Shown here piece by piece: positions 17,761 to 25,605 of a stretch of DNA of 64,000 nt. Position numbers and translations under genes: made by a program. The stretch is from the NCBI GenBank assembly GCA_012519985.1, contig JAAYPC010000262.1:23947-87946 (forward strand), written 5' to 3'. The notes below the pieces were generated by a model, which was not told the origin of the DNA, did not search any database, and saw only the letters and a program-made list of their open reading frames with translations. This DNA comes from Fibrobacter sp. Lineage in GTDB: Bacteria; Fibrobacterota; Chitinivibrionia; Chitinivibrionales; Chitinispirillaceae. Position 1 is the stretch's first letter; every line of letters starts with the position of its first letter.

Positions 17761-18693
17761 TTAATCGACAATTACATCTTCAGGAAGAATAAAACTCATG
17801 GGATTCATATGACGGCCATTGACTCTGACCTCATAATGCAGATGTGGACCGGTACTTCTTCCGGTACTTCCCATAAGGGCAATCACTTCACCTCTTTTTA
17901 CATGTTGACCGTTTTTTATCAGGATACGGTCCAAATGGGCATAAACGGTTTCCATCTCAGCCTGTTCATGGCTGACAATAATCGCTTTTCCGTAAAAATC
18001 TCTGTTCCCGGCAAAACGCACCACCCCGTCAGCTGTGGCATGAATAGGAGTCTGATGCACATTGGCTATATCCAGCCCCTCATGAAACATGTTTTGCCCC
18101 TCTATAGGGTGAAAACGATATCCAAAAGGAGAAGTTATTCTTCCCTTAGTAGGCCAGATGGATGGGCGCTGATTCCAGTAATTTTGAATACTGGAGACTT
18201 TTTTTGACATGTGAGTTAAGGTCGAATCCTGAAGCTGTGCACGCCGCAGAAGCGATTCCACATTCTCTTTAACCGATTCTGCATGCACCAATACCGGATC
18301 CAGAAGTGTGGCAATTATCATATCCTGACTACTGGGTTTTCCTCCGATACCAGCCATACGCACATCATTGCTGATTGGTTCCAACCCGTACTGAAGACGT
18401 ACCCGGTCCTCAAAGTCTACCAGCGATCTAATTCGCTGCTCCTCTTTCAGGATGAACTTTTTGAGAAACTGTATCTTTAAAAGCAATCCTTCGTTATCAC
18501 GTCTTGCTTGATAGACTCCGAATTTTGCGATTCCTAAAGAGGTAGTGAACCACACCAATCGTCCTAACCCATAAAGACCGGCAACTGAGAAAATTATTAC
18601 CGAAAAAATGGTAATGGCTGAAACATAAGCTTTTCGAACTTTTGAAAAGGATTTAGTAGTCAGCAGTACCAGATTCCATTCCGGTTTGCTCAT
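17761..18693 (-). CDS. Membrane-anchored M23 (LytM) peptidase
   Basis: A 310-residue protein with one N-terminal membrane helix (AITIFSVIIFSVAGLYGLG), a coiled-coil linker to about 170, and an M23 domain. The zinc and catalytic motifs are intact: HEGLDIAN, VYAHLDRI, and GPHLHYEVRVNG. These enzymes cut peptidoglycan crosslinks or, when degenerate, activate amidases; this one looks active. An AGGAGA ribosome site precedes the ATG. Confidence 0.92.
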   Translation of the reverse strand: MSKPEWNLVLLTTKSFSKVRKAYVSAITIFSVIIFSVAGLYGLGRLVWFTTSLGIAKFGVYQARRDNEGLLLKIQFLKKFILKEEQRIRSLVDFEDRVRLQYGLEPISNDVRMAGIGGKPSSQDMIIATLLDPVLVHAESVKENVESLLRRAQLQDSTLTHMSKKVSSIQNYWNQRPSIWPTKGRITSPFGYRFHPIEGQNMFHEGLDIANVHQTPIHATADGVVRFAGNRDFYGKAIIVSHEQAEMETVYAHLDRILIKNGQHVKRGEVIALMGSTGRSTGPHLHYEVRVNGRHMNPMSFILPEDVIVD

Positions 18694-18834
18694 TATCTTA
18701 AGATCTCCTGAAATTTAAAAGGAACTTACAATAAAATTGTAATACCCAGAATTTATAATTTCAACATTAATTATACGTTTAAATAGCCAAAAAATATAAA
18801 TTAATTTAATTTGTGCTCTCTGGGAGTGTTAAGT

Positions 18835-19845
18835 TTAAGTTTTCTTTAATCCTGGAGTAATATCAGAACTGCTGAAAATCTGCCGATAAAGACTTTTTTT
18901 CTGCATAATTCCTACTACAGATCTGTTATCCACTACCAGATAATGATCTGCGTTATCAGGTTTAATATCCTGAAAAACCGAAAGCAAAGTTTGGTGGACC
19001 TCAATCTCTTTTAGCGGTTTTGTAAATTCAGATAGTTTGCTTTTATGACTTTGTGCTGCGATATCCAGAACAGAAACGGTTCCAAGAGGCGTAGACCCCT
19101 GCTCATCAAAAACCAGAATTTCATCGGAATCGGGAACTTTATTAATAACTGAGCCAATTGTCTGATTGCACCTGAAGACATCCTTATCCTTTTTATACTC
19201 GGAAATACCAATCATCAGGTCCCTGATTGTTTTATCTTTCAGCTTTAAGACGTTATTAATGAGAATATCTGCAGACTCTATCAGTGTTCCTCTTTTTGAA
19301 CCTTCAAGAGCCACTAACACCATCTCCTCTCTTACCTTAGCCTTGAATGATTCTTCAAAACCCGGCGGCTCTTTTCTAAAAAGAGCCATGGCTTTGGAAA
19401 AAAGCCAGGTAAACGGCAGAGTTAAATAATAACAGGCCATTAATAGCGGTATCGCTTTCAGAGTCAATCTTAAAGAATAGATTCTAAAAAGTGATTTGGG
19501 CAGCATTTCCCCGAACAGGACTAAAAATGGGGTGAGAAACCATGACTCAGGAGATGGAATCCGTGCAAGATCTAAAAAAACAAACTGGTCGATAATCTCA
19601 TAAACTATCAAAAATGACAGTGTAGCTCCAATATTGCAGATATTATTGGCAATAAGTACAGTGGATAGAAGCCGATCTTTATGATTCATTAAATAGAGAG
19701 CTCCTTTTGCAAGGAGATCTCCCGATTCTGCTTTGTGTCTGACTTTTATGGGATTCAAGGAAACGAAACCAGTTTCAGATCCCGAGAAGAAAAAAGAGCC
19801 TGCAAGGCAGATAAGTAAAACCAGAAGAGGTTGTAATTCTATCAT
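18835..19845 (-). CDS. CNNM/CorC-type membrane protein with CBS region
   Basis: A 336-residue protein: an N-terminal CNNM (DUF21) domain with four hydrophobic segments (LLVLLICLAGSFFFSGSETG is the signature) and a cytoplasmic CBS-pair-like region from about 205. The usual C-terminal CorC/HlyC domain is absent, so it is shorter than typical members. The family is tied to magnesium or cobalt efflux. No clear ribosome site is seen before the ATG. Confidence 0.85.
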   Translation of the reverse strand: MIELQPLLVLLICLAGSFFFSGSETGFVSLNPIKVRHKAESGDLLAKGALYLMNHKDRLLSTVLIANNICNIGATLSFLIVYEIIDQFVFLDLARIPSPESWFLTPFLVLFGEMLPKSLFRIYSLRLTLKAIPLLMACYYLTLPFTWLFSKAMALFRKEPPGFEESFKAKVREEMVLVALEGSKRGTLIESADILINNVLKLKDKTIRDLMIGISEYKKDKDVFRCNQTIGSVINKVPDSDEILVFDEQGSTPLGTVSVLDIAAQSHKSKLSEFTKPLKEIEVHQTLLSVFQDIKPDNADHYLVVDNRSVVGIMQKKSLYRQIFSSSDITPGLKKT

Positions 19846-19913
19846 ATTGGTAAAATTTTAATGTGCTTACCAGATTTTATTCTGGCAAAAGCACAGCAGC
19901 TTTGTAAGTCTTT

Positions 19914-20132
19914 CTATTCTTCTGTGTTTTTTTGAGTTTCTTCAAATTTTTCTTTTTCCGGAAGCAGATACCAGGCTGCCAGATAGGTTACAACTCCAGG
20001 CCAGATTCCGGTGAGTACCGTAGCAAAGATGAAGATCAGCCTTATCAATGTCACATCCATTTTAAAACTGTCAGCGACCCCTGCACAAATACCAGCAATT
20101 TTTTTACCCTTTTCCATTTTGTACAGTTTCAT
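19914..20132 (-). CDS. PspC-domain small membrane protein
   Basis: A 72-residue protein matching the PspC domain end to end: MEKGKKIAGICAGVADSFKM, then DVTLIRLIFIFATVLTG and WYLLPEK with one or two membrane segments. The domain occurs in envelope-stress proteins. A strong GGGAGGGG ribosome site precedes the ATG. No pspA or pspF is adjacent. Confidence 0.9.
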   Translation of the reverse strand: MKLYKMEKGKKIAGICAGVADSFKMDVTLIRLIFIFATVLTGIWPGVVTYLAAWYLLPEKEKFEETQKNTEE

Positions 20133-20180
20133 TTCCCCTCCCGATAGTAAGATATGGTAGATTCAATCACAGTTTTTTAT

Positions 20181-21002
20181 TCAATTACTGTCATTATCAT
20201 TATAAAGCGAAATTCTTCTCTGTTCAAGCAGCGGTAAACGCCCTCTTGCTTCCTTAATCAACTCCTGCCTGCACTCTGCATAGATAATCTGTTCCTTTTG
20301 GTCGGCTTCTGACAGAATATCTCCCCAGGGCGAAACCACCATTGAATGGCCGTAGGCTTTGTACAAAGATTTGCTGTTTTCACCCTGAGAAACTGCGGCC
20401 AGAAAGATTTGGTTTTCAATAGCCCTGGCTCTCATCATCACATGCCAATGAGCCGGCCCGGTAATATTATTAAACACAGCCGGTACCAGCAGAAGATCTA
20501 TACCCAGAAGGTTTTTCTTACGCAACAGTTCAGGAAAGCGAATATCATAACAGATCAGGATTGCGATTCTTCCCAGATCAGTCTGTACAGAGGCAATCTG
20601 GTTTCCAGGGGTAAAAACAGATGATTCCTGAATCTGCAACCCTTTAAAATTAACATCGAATAGATGTGTTTTATCATACTTTAGTAATATATCACCCCTG
20701 GGGCCCAATAAATAAGAACGGTTAAACACTGTGCCGTTTTCTTTGCATGCCATAGAACCGGTACATAAATAGATGCCCAGCCTCTCTGCTGTCTGACAAA
20801 AAAGTGAAACAGTTCTGCTTTCATCTGCAGCTATCTTACAAAGTCCCTGAATTTGAAATGGATAATAAAACATCTCTGGCAGGCAAACCAGAGCAGCTCC
20901 TCTGGCAGCGGCCTCTTCAATCATGGTAATAGCACGCTCAATGTTAGCTTCTTTATCAAAAGTTGGAATAATCTGGCAAAGAGCCACAGTAAAGGTTTTC
21001 AT
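20181..21002 (-). CDS. Carbon-nitrogen hydrolase (Nit/omega-amidase type)
   Basis: A 273-residue nitrilase-superfamily enzyme with the intact Glu-Lys-Cys triad: Glu in LVCLPEMFYYPF, Lys in LLKYDKTHLFDV, Cys in AILICYDIRFPELLR. Length and motifs fit the Nit1/Nit2 branch, which hydrolyses small amides such as alpha-ketoglutaramate or deaminated glutathione. It ends with a short polar tail (LYNDNDSN). The gene is divergent from ahcY, with a 186-base gap. No clear ribosome site is seen. Confidence 0.9.
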   Translation of the reverse strand: MKTFTVALCQIIPTFDKEANIERAITMIEEAAARGAALVCLPEMFYYPFQIQGLCKIAADESRTVSLFCQTAERLGIYLCTGSMACKENGTVFNRSYLLGPRGDILLKYDKTHLFDVNFKGLQIQESSVFTPGNQIASVQTDLGRIAILICYDIRFPELLRKKNLLGIDLLLVPAVFNNITGPAHWHVMMRARAIENQIFLAAVSQGENSKSLYKAYGHSMVVSPWGDILSEADQKEQIIYAECRQELIKEARGRLPLLEQRRISLYNDNDSN

Positions 21003-21188
21003 AATATTAAAGTAATATTTGCACCATTTGCATCCAATGCGACTATATGTGGGTGTCTTTAGTAGATTCTTTTACAGTGATTAAATTTGGGGGTTTTCAG
21101 TAGCTCAGACACGGTTGTATTTTTGAAAGATTCAATCTTGCAATAAAAACAGAAAAATTAATTTCAAAAACTCAAATAAGGAGGGTGC

Positions 21189-22619
21189 ATGGCACCACAT
21201 GTAGAGATCTGGTCCCAATTGCCACATATAGTTGCGGATATGGGACTTGCAGACTGGGGACGCAAAGAAATTGAAATTGCAGAAAAAGAGATGCCTGGGC
21301 TTATGGCGGTGAGAGAAAAATATGCTTCCCAAAAGCCTCTCAGTGGTGTACGAATAACTGGTTCGCTTCATATGACCATTCAGACTGCAGTTCTTATTGA
21401 AACCCTGGTGAAGCTGGGAGCGCAGGTGCGCTGGGCATCCTGCAACATCTTCTCCACTCAGGATCATGCAGCCGCAGCCGTTGCCAAAGCAGGTGTTCCT
21501 GTATTTGCCTGGAAAGGTGAAACTCTTGATGATTACTGGGCATTGACCTTTCAGGCACTCAATTTTGGAGATGGCAAAGGTCCTCAGTTAATTGTGGATG
21601 ATGGTGGTGATGCCACTCTACTTATACACAAGGGTTACCAGCTTGAAAATGGCGACACCTGGGTAGATTCACCTTCAGAGAGTCAGGATGAAATCTCTCT
21701 TAAGAAGGTTCTCAAGGCTGTTTACCAAAAAGATAACCAGTTCTGGCATAAGGTAGTAAAAGAGTGGAAGGGAGTATCGGAAGAAACCACCACTGGTGTT
21801 CATCGGCTTTACCAGATGATGGAAAAGGGTACACTTCTGGTTCCTGCAATAAATGTTAACGACTCGGTTACCAAATCAAAATTCGACAATCTCTATGGCT
21901 GCAGAGAGTCTCTGGCAGATGGTATCAAACGTGCCACCGATGTGATGATTGCTGGGAAAGTGGCTGTCGTTTGCGGTTATGGTGATGTAGGAAAAGGATG
22001 CGCACAGTCCTTGAGTGGTTTTGGTGCACGAGTAATTGTCACCGAAATCGATCCTATCTGTGCTCTTCAGGCTGCAATGGCAGGATATGAGGTGACCACG
22101 GTTGAAGACACCCTGGGTAGAGCAGACATTTATGTAACTACCACTGGAAATACCGATATCATTACTGCAGAACACATGGCCAAAATGAAAGATCAGGCTA
22201 TTGTGTGCAATATCGGCCATTTCGATAATGAAATTCAGGTTTCCGCTCTGGAGAAAATTCCAGGAATCACCAAAGTTAATATTAAACCACAGGTGGATAA
22301 GTACATTTTCTCTGACGGACATGCAATTTTCCTGCTGGCAGAAGGCCGGTTGGTAAATCTTGGATGTGCAACAGGACACCCCTCTTTTGTAATGTCAAAT
22401 TCGTTCACCAATCAAACACTGGCCCAGATTGATCTGTGGGAAAATCGTGATAGCTATAAAGCCGGTGTTTACCGTCTTTCCAAAAAACTTGACGAAGAAG
22501 TTGCACGGTTGCATCTGGAGAAAATCGGAGCTAAATTGACTAAGCTGACCCAGAAGCAGGCCGATTATATTGGTGTTCCTGTTGAGGGCCCCTATAAGCC
22601 TGAGCATTACAGGTATTAA
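21189..22619 (+). CDS. ahcY: S-adenosylhomocysteinase
   Basis: A 476-residue enzyme that hydrolyses S-adenosylhomocysteine to adenosine and homocysteine, closing the methyl cycle. Seen: the substrate region [33 protein letters not shown], the NAD-binding [20 protein letters not shown] and the C-terminal [14 protein letters not shown], ending [16 protein letters not shown] ribosome site lies 4 bases before the ATG. Length is normal for the bacterial type carrying the extra insert. The ThyX-like gene follows on the same strand. No SAH riboswitch was recognised upstream. Confidence 0.97.
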   Translation: MAPHVEIWSQLPHIVADMGLADWGRKEIEIAEKEMPGLMAVREKYASQKPLSGVRITGSLHMTIQTAVLIETLVKLGAQVRWASCNIFSTQDHAAAAVAKAGVPVFAWKGETLDDYWALTFQALNFGDGKGPQLIVDDGGDATLLIHKGYQLENGDTWVDSPSESQDEISLKKVLKAVYQKDNQFWHKVVKEWKGVSEETTTGVHRLYQMMEKGTLLVPAINVNDSVTKSKFDNLYGCRESLADGIKRATDVMIAGKVAVVCGYGDVGKGCAQSLSGFGARVIVTEIDPICALQAAMAGYEVTTVEDTLGRADIYVTTTGNTDIITAEHMAKMKDQAIVCNIGHFDNEIQVSALEKIPGITKVNIKPQVDKYIFSDGHAIFLLAEGRLVNLGCATGHPSFVMSNSFTNQTLAQIDLWENRDSYKAGVYRLSKKLDEEVARLHLEKIGAKLTKLTQKQADYIGVPVEGPYKPEHYRY

Positions 22620-22710
22620 TCCTCCAAGCCGCAGTGGCCGTTTTCCCTTTTGAAAAATGGCTGCTGTGTACACCTTTTTCTGCTTAAAATCCAAGGAAGG
22701 TCTTTGTGCC

Positions 22711-24063
22711 ATGAAAATCCAGGGAATTGCTATCTGCCCCCCGCCCGGAGCAAAGGATAATCCCGCAGTTACTCCAGAACTTCTGGCCAGTTCTCTTGCC
22801 CGTTACTCCCGCTCCAATAAGGGTATCGATTCCATTCTCTCCTCTATCGACTGGAACGATCCGGACAAATCGGTTGATGCAATTTTCAGATTTGTGGATT
22901 ATGGCCATGCCTCTATTGCCGGAATGACCGGTGGGATAGCCATAGTTATCGATGGCTGTTCCATGTTCCTGGCTTACAAACTTTTTGAGCTCTCACAGCT
23001 CTGCGATGGTCAGGAATCCAGCACTCGCTATATAAAACTGGATAAATCCAATCTGCCTTCAGCTTTAGAAACCGGGATACCTTCAGAGCTTTCAGCCCAG
23101 TGGCAGGAATTTATGGAGCTTTCCTTTGAAATTTACCATGAAGTCTACCAGAAGCTTGATCAGATAGCTGAGCAGAATCCTTCGGTTGTAAGGGTACCAT
23201 CAGGTGCATCTCCCAAAGTAGTGGAGCGACTTAGAAAAAATTATGCCCTTGACCGCTCCAGATATTTCATTCCATTTGCCACCCGAACCAATGTAGCGCT
23301 GGTTATGACAGCACGGGTCTGGAGTGAAACAATCAAACAACTGGACTCAATACCTCTTCCGGAAGCCAGAGAATGTGCAGAAGGACTTCGAAGGGAGCTT
23401 TCCAGGTTCGCTCCCCGACTCAGTCGCCATTGTTATGCGGATGACGCCAGCAGGTTTCAGACGCAGCAGGTATTTGATTATGCAGTTGGCAAGATCAGGG
23501 AACACGGAGTACCTGTTACTTTATTGGCAGATAAAGTATGGGTAGAAGTTGACAATCAATTTGCAGATTTCCTGCCGCAGATTCAGAACATAGAGGACTC
23601 TTTTCGCGGGAAAGCCAATCGTTACAGTACAACGGGGACATCGGTGAGAAGGGTTATGGTGAGGGCAGCGTGGAACAACCTGTCTATTGCAGAACTGAGG
23701 GATTTGAACCGTCATCGCAGCGGATACCGTTTCAGTCCGCTTACACCTGAAGGTTTTTATGTACCTGCTGAAGTCAAGCATCCGCGGATGGAAGAGTTAA
23801 TGAGAAAGAAGTCGGATTTTCTCAGAAGAATAGTTATGACCAAAGACAGTGCTGCTTATGTATATGGACTTTTACTGGGGACACAGGTACCTTTTGAACA
23901 TTCGACTCATCTGGACAAATTTATTTATGAAATTGAGCTTCGAACTGGTCTTGGGGCACATTTCCGTTACGCAGAGCATCTTAGTGCAGCTTCAAGAGAA
24001 TTGTTAAAAAAGATGCCTCAGCTTAAGGATTACATTGAAATAGGCAGTGCTGAACCAGAGTAA
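22711..24063 (+). CDS. ThyX-like flavin-dependent thymidylate synthase, long form
   Basis: A 450-residue protein from the ATG at 22711, chosen because AAGGAAGG lies 10 bases upstream; an in-frame ATG at 22657 lacks one. It contains two ThyX-like halves, about twice the usual ThyX length. The first has FVDYGHASIAGMTGG and ELSQLCDGQESSTRYI; the second has RRVMVRAAWNNLSIAELRDL and NRHRSGYRFSP. ThyX makes dTMP from dUMP with FAD and methylenetetrahydrofolate. The canonical RHRxxSxNExSxRY motif is split between the halves, so activity is not certain. It follows ahcY, another one-carbon gene. Confidence 0.7.
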   Translation: MKIQGIAICPPPGAKDNPAVTPELLASSLARYSRSNKGIDSILSSIDWNDPDKSVDAIFRFVDYGHASIAGMTGGIAIVIDGCSMFLAYKLFELSQLCDGQESSTRYIKLDKSNLPSALETGIPSELSAQWQEFMELSFEIYHEVYQKLDQIAEQNPSVVRVPSGASPKVVERLRKNYALDRSRYFIPFATRTNVALVMTARVWSETIKQLDSIPLPEARECAEGLRRELSRFAPRLSRHCYADDASRFQTQQVFDYAVGKIREHGVPVTLLADKVWVEVDNQFADFLPQIQNIEDSFRGKANRYSTTGTSVRRVMVRAAWNNLSIAELRDLNRHRSGYRFSPLTPEGFYVPAEVKHPRMEELMRKKSDFLRRIVMTKDSAAYVYGLLLGTQVPFEHSTHLDKFIYEIELRTGLGAHFRYAEHLSAASRELLKKMPQLKDYIEIGSAEPE

Positions 24064-24208
24064 GATTCTCTTATTACCTGAATTCTCGATTGTTTCTGAC
24101 TACACTCAATTCAGTTGCCGAAAAAGTTATGGGCCATCGGGCAAGCGGTTTTTTCCCTGACACTTTCCCCTGATCTCCGGTACTTTTTTTATGCGATGTC
24201 ATTTTTCT

Positions 24209-24608
24209 GTTTTCATGATGCCTTTCCTGTTTTCACGATGGCATTTTTCGTTTTCACGATGGCATTTCCCGTTTTCACGATGGCCTTTCCCGTTTTCAAG
24301 ATGGCCTTTTCCGTTTTCACGATGGCCTTTTCCGTTTTCACGATGGTCTTTCCCGTTTTCAAGATGGCCTTTCCCGTTTTCAAGATAGCCTTTCCCGTTT
24401 TCAAGATGGCCTTTCCCATTTACACGATGTCTCTTCCCATTTACACGATGTCTCTTCCCATTTACACGATGTCTCTTCCCATTTACACGATGCCCCTACC
24501 CTGTTTACACGATTGCATTTTCCGTTTACGCGATGTCTATTTCCGTTTACACGATGTCCCTTCCCATTTACACGACATCCCTTCCCTGTTCACATGATGG
24601 CTTTCGAT
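24209..24608 (+). repeat. Minisatellite of 19 units, 21 bp each
   Basis: Nineteen head-to-tail copies of a 21-bp unit. Units 1-10 follow GTTTTCACGATGGCCTTTCC (with C/A variation), and units 11-19 follow a second variant RTTTACACGATGTCTCTTCC. Units 1, 14 and 18 are 20 or 22 bp. The array translates as heptads (MAFPVFT on plus, GKAILKT on minus) but the off-size units break any single frame, arguing against a coding repeat. It lies between the thyX-like gene and the EPS operon promoter. Confidence 0.9.
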
Positions 24609-24760
24609 TTTATGGTAAATTTAGCAGGCTGGCACTATAGCTTAGAGGTTGCCGTTTGTTACGTATGATTCATCTTGATATTGTTATTCTGAGCTATACA
24701 TCTGCTATCCTAAGCGCATAACATAAAAGGATCTTCTTTCCCCTCTTTTCTTTTCCCTTC

Positions 24761-24776
24761 TGGCATGTCTCTTGCA
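24761..24776 (+). promoter_or_regulatory. Sigma-54 promoter of the EPS operon
   Basis: TGGCATGTCTCTTGCA matches the -24/-12 consensus with GG and GC separated by exactly 10 bases. Expected start near 24788, about 97 bases before the first gene. It implies control by an AAA+ enhancer-binding protein; two such genes lie 7-9 kb downstream. Confidence 0.8.
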
Positions 24777-24789
24777 CTTTGTTTATCTG

Positions 24790-24809
24790 AAAGGTGTATG
24801 GTCACCTTT
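24790..24809 (+). promoter_or_regulatory. 5'-leader hairpin of the EPS mRNA
   Basis: AAAGGTG pairs with CACCTTT around a 6-base loop. It starts within a few bases of the predicted sigma-54 transcription start, so it would sit at the very 5' end of the mRNA and may protect it (inference). Confidence 0.5.
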
Positions 24810-24884
24810 TCCAGGGAGATTACTGATGATATTTATACAATTGATCTATAAGACTGGCAATCAGCCTGATAGCAGGAGGTGGAA

Positions 24885-25526
24885 ATGAACCTTTACCGGA
24901 AAAAAGGGATTGTGTTTGGGATGTTTGTACTGCTGTTAAGGGTTATGGTTTTTTCTGGTGATGGTGCCCAGTTTTTTAATGCTGGAGATGGCCTTAGAAT
25001 TACTGTTCCTTTAGACAGCACATCCTTTATAAACGGCATTTATCCCATAGATGGGGATGGTAACATTTTTTTACCTATAATCGGCCAGTATAATGTGACA
25101 TCCAAGAGTCCTGAAGAATTTAAAGATTTCCTTAAAAGCACATACGAGCAGTATCTTCATTACCCGGAGATTCAGGTTACTCCACTGATAAGAGTGGGTT
25201 TACTGGGGGGATTCACCCGTTCGGGGATGTACTATGTAGAGCCTCAGAGTTCCATGTGGGATCTTATTTCTCTGGCAGGTGGAACAGTTCATGAGAGGGG
25301 GCTTAAAAAGATGACCTGGGAGAGGGACCGCAAGGTGCTCGACAGGAATCTGATTCCTTATCTGGAATCCGGAAAATCTCTTCAGGCAATCGGTTTCAAG
25401 TCTGGTGATCAGATCTGGACGCCCACTGACAACAGAAGTTTCAGGGAGATTCTGGTCAGAGATATTCTTCCCATAGCCACCTTCTTTCTCTCTTTCTATG
25501 TGGGAATCATGACCATCAGGGATTGA
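24885..25526 (+). CDS. Polysaccharide export protein (Wza/BexD family)
   Basis: A 213-residue protein from the ATG at 24885 with AGGAGG 5 bases upstream; a GTG at 24879 overlaps that site. It has a signal peptide (IVFGMFVLLLRVMVFSGDG), a Poly_export domain (FFNAGDGLRITVPLDST, YPIDGDGNIFLPIIGQY), an SLBB-like segment (VGLLGGFTRSGMYYVEP) and a C-terminal membrane helix (ILPIATFFLSFYVGIMTI). It should form or gate the channel for polymer export. It lacks an obvious lipobox Cys, unlike E. coli Wza. First gene of a three-gene operon. Confidence 0.82.
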   Translation: MNLYRKKGIVFGMFVLLLRVMVFSGDGAQFFNAGDGLRITVPLDSTSFINGIYPIDGDGNIFLPIIGQYNVTSKSPEEFKDFLKSTYEQYLHYPEIQVTPLIRVGLLGGFTRSGMYYVEPQSSMWDLISLAGGTVHERGLKKMTWERDRKVLDRNLIPYLESGKSLQAIGFKSGDQIWTPTDNRSFREILVRDILPIATFFLSFYVGIMTIRD

Positions 25527-25605
25527 TGGTTTGATTATCAAATTTCAACATCCGAGGTATATTGTGAGCTTCAGAACCCAAACCAACAGGACGAATCAAC
25601 CCGGT

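Noticed and set aside
21003..21188. SAH riboswitch ahead of ahcY
   Set aside because: The conserved core and pseudoknot pattern could not be found.
24115..24597. A 160-residue open frame covering the minisatellite
   Set aside because: Units of 20 and 22 bp shift the frame within the array, no ribosome site is present, and the minus strand is open too, so openness follows from base composition.
24209..24608. CRISPR array
   Set aside because: Units are contiguous with no spacers and no cas genes nearby.
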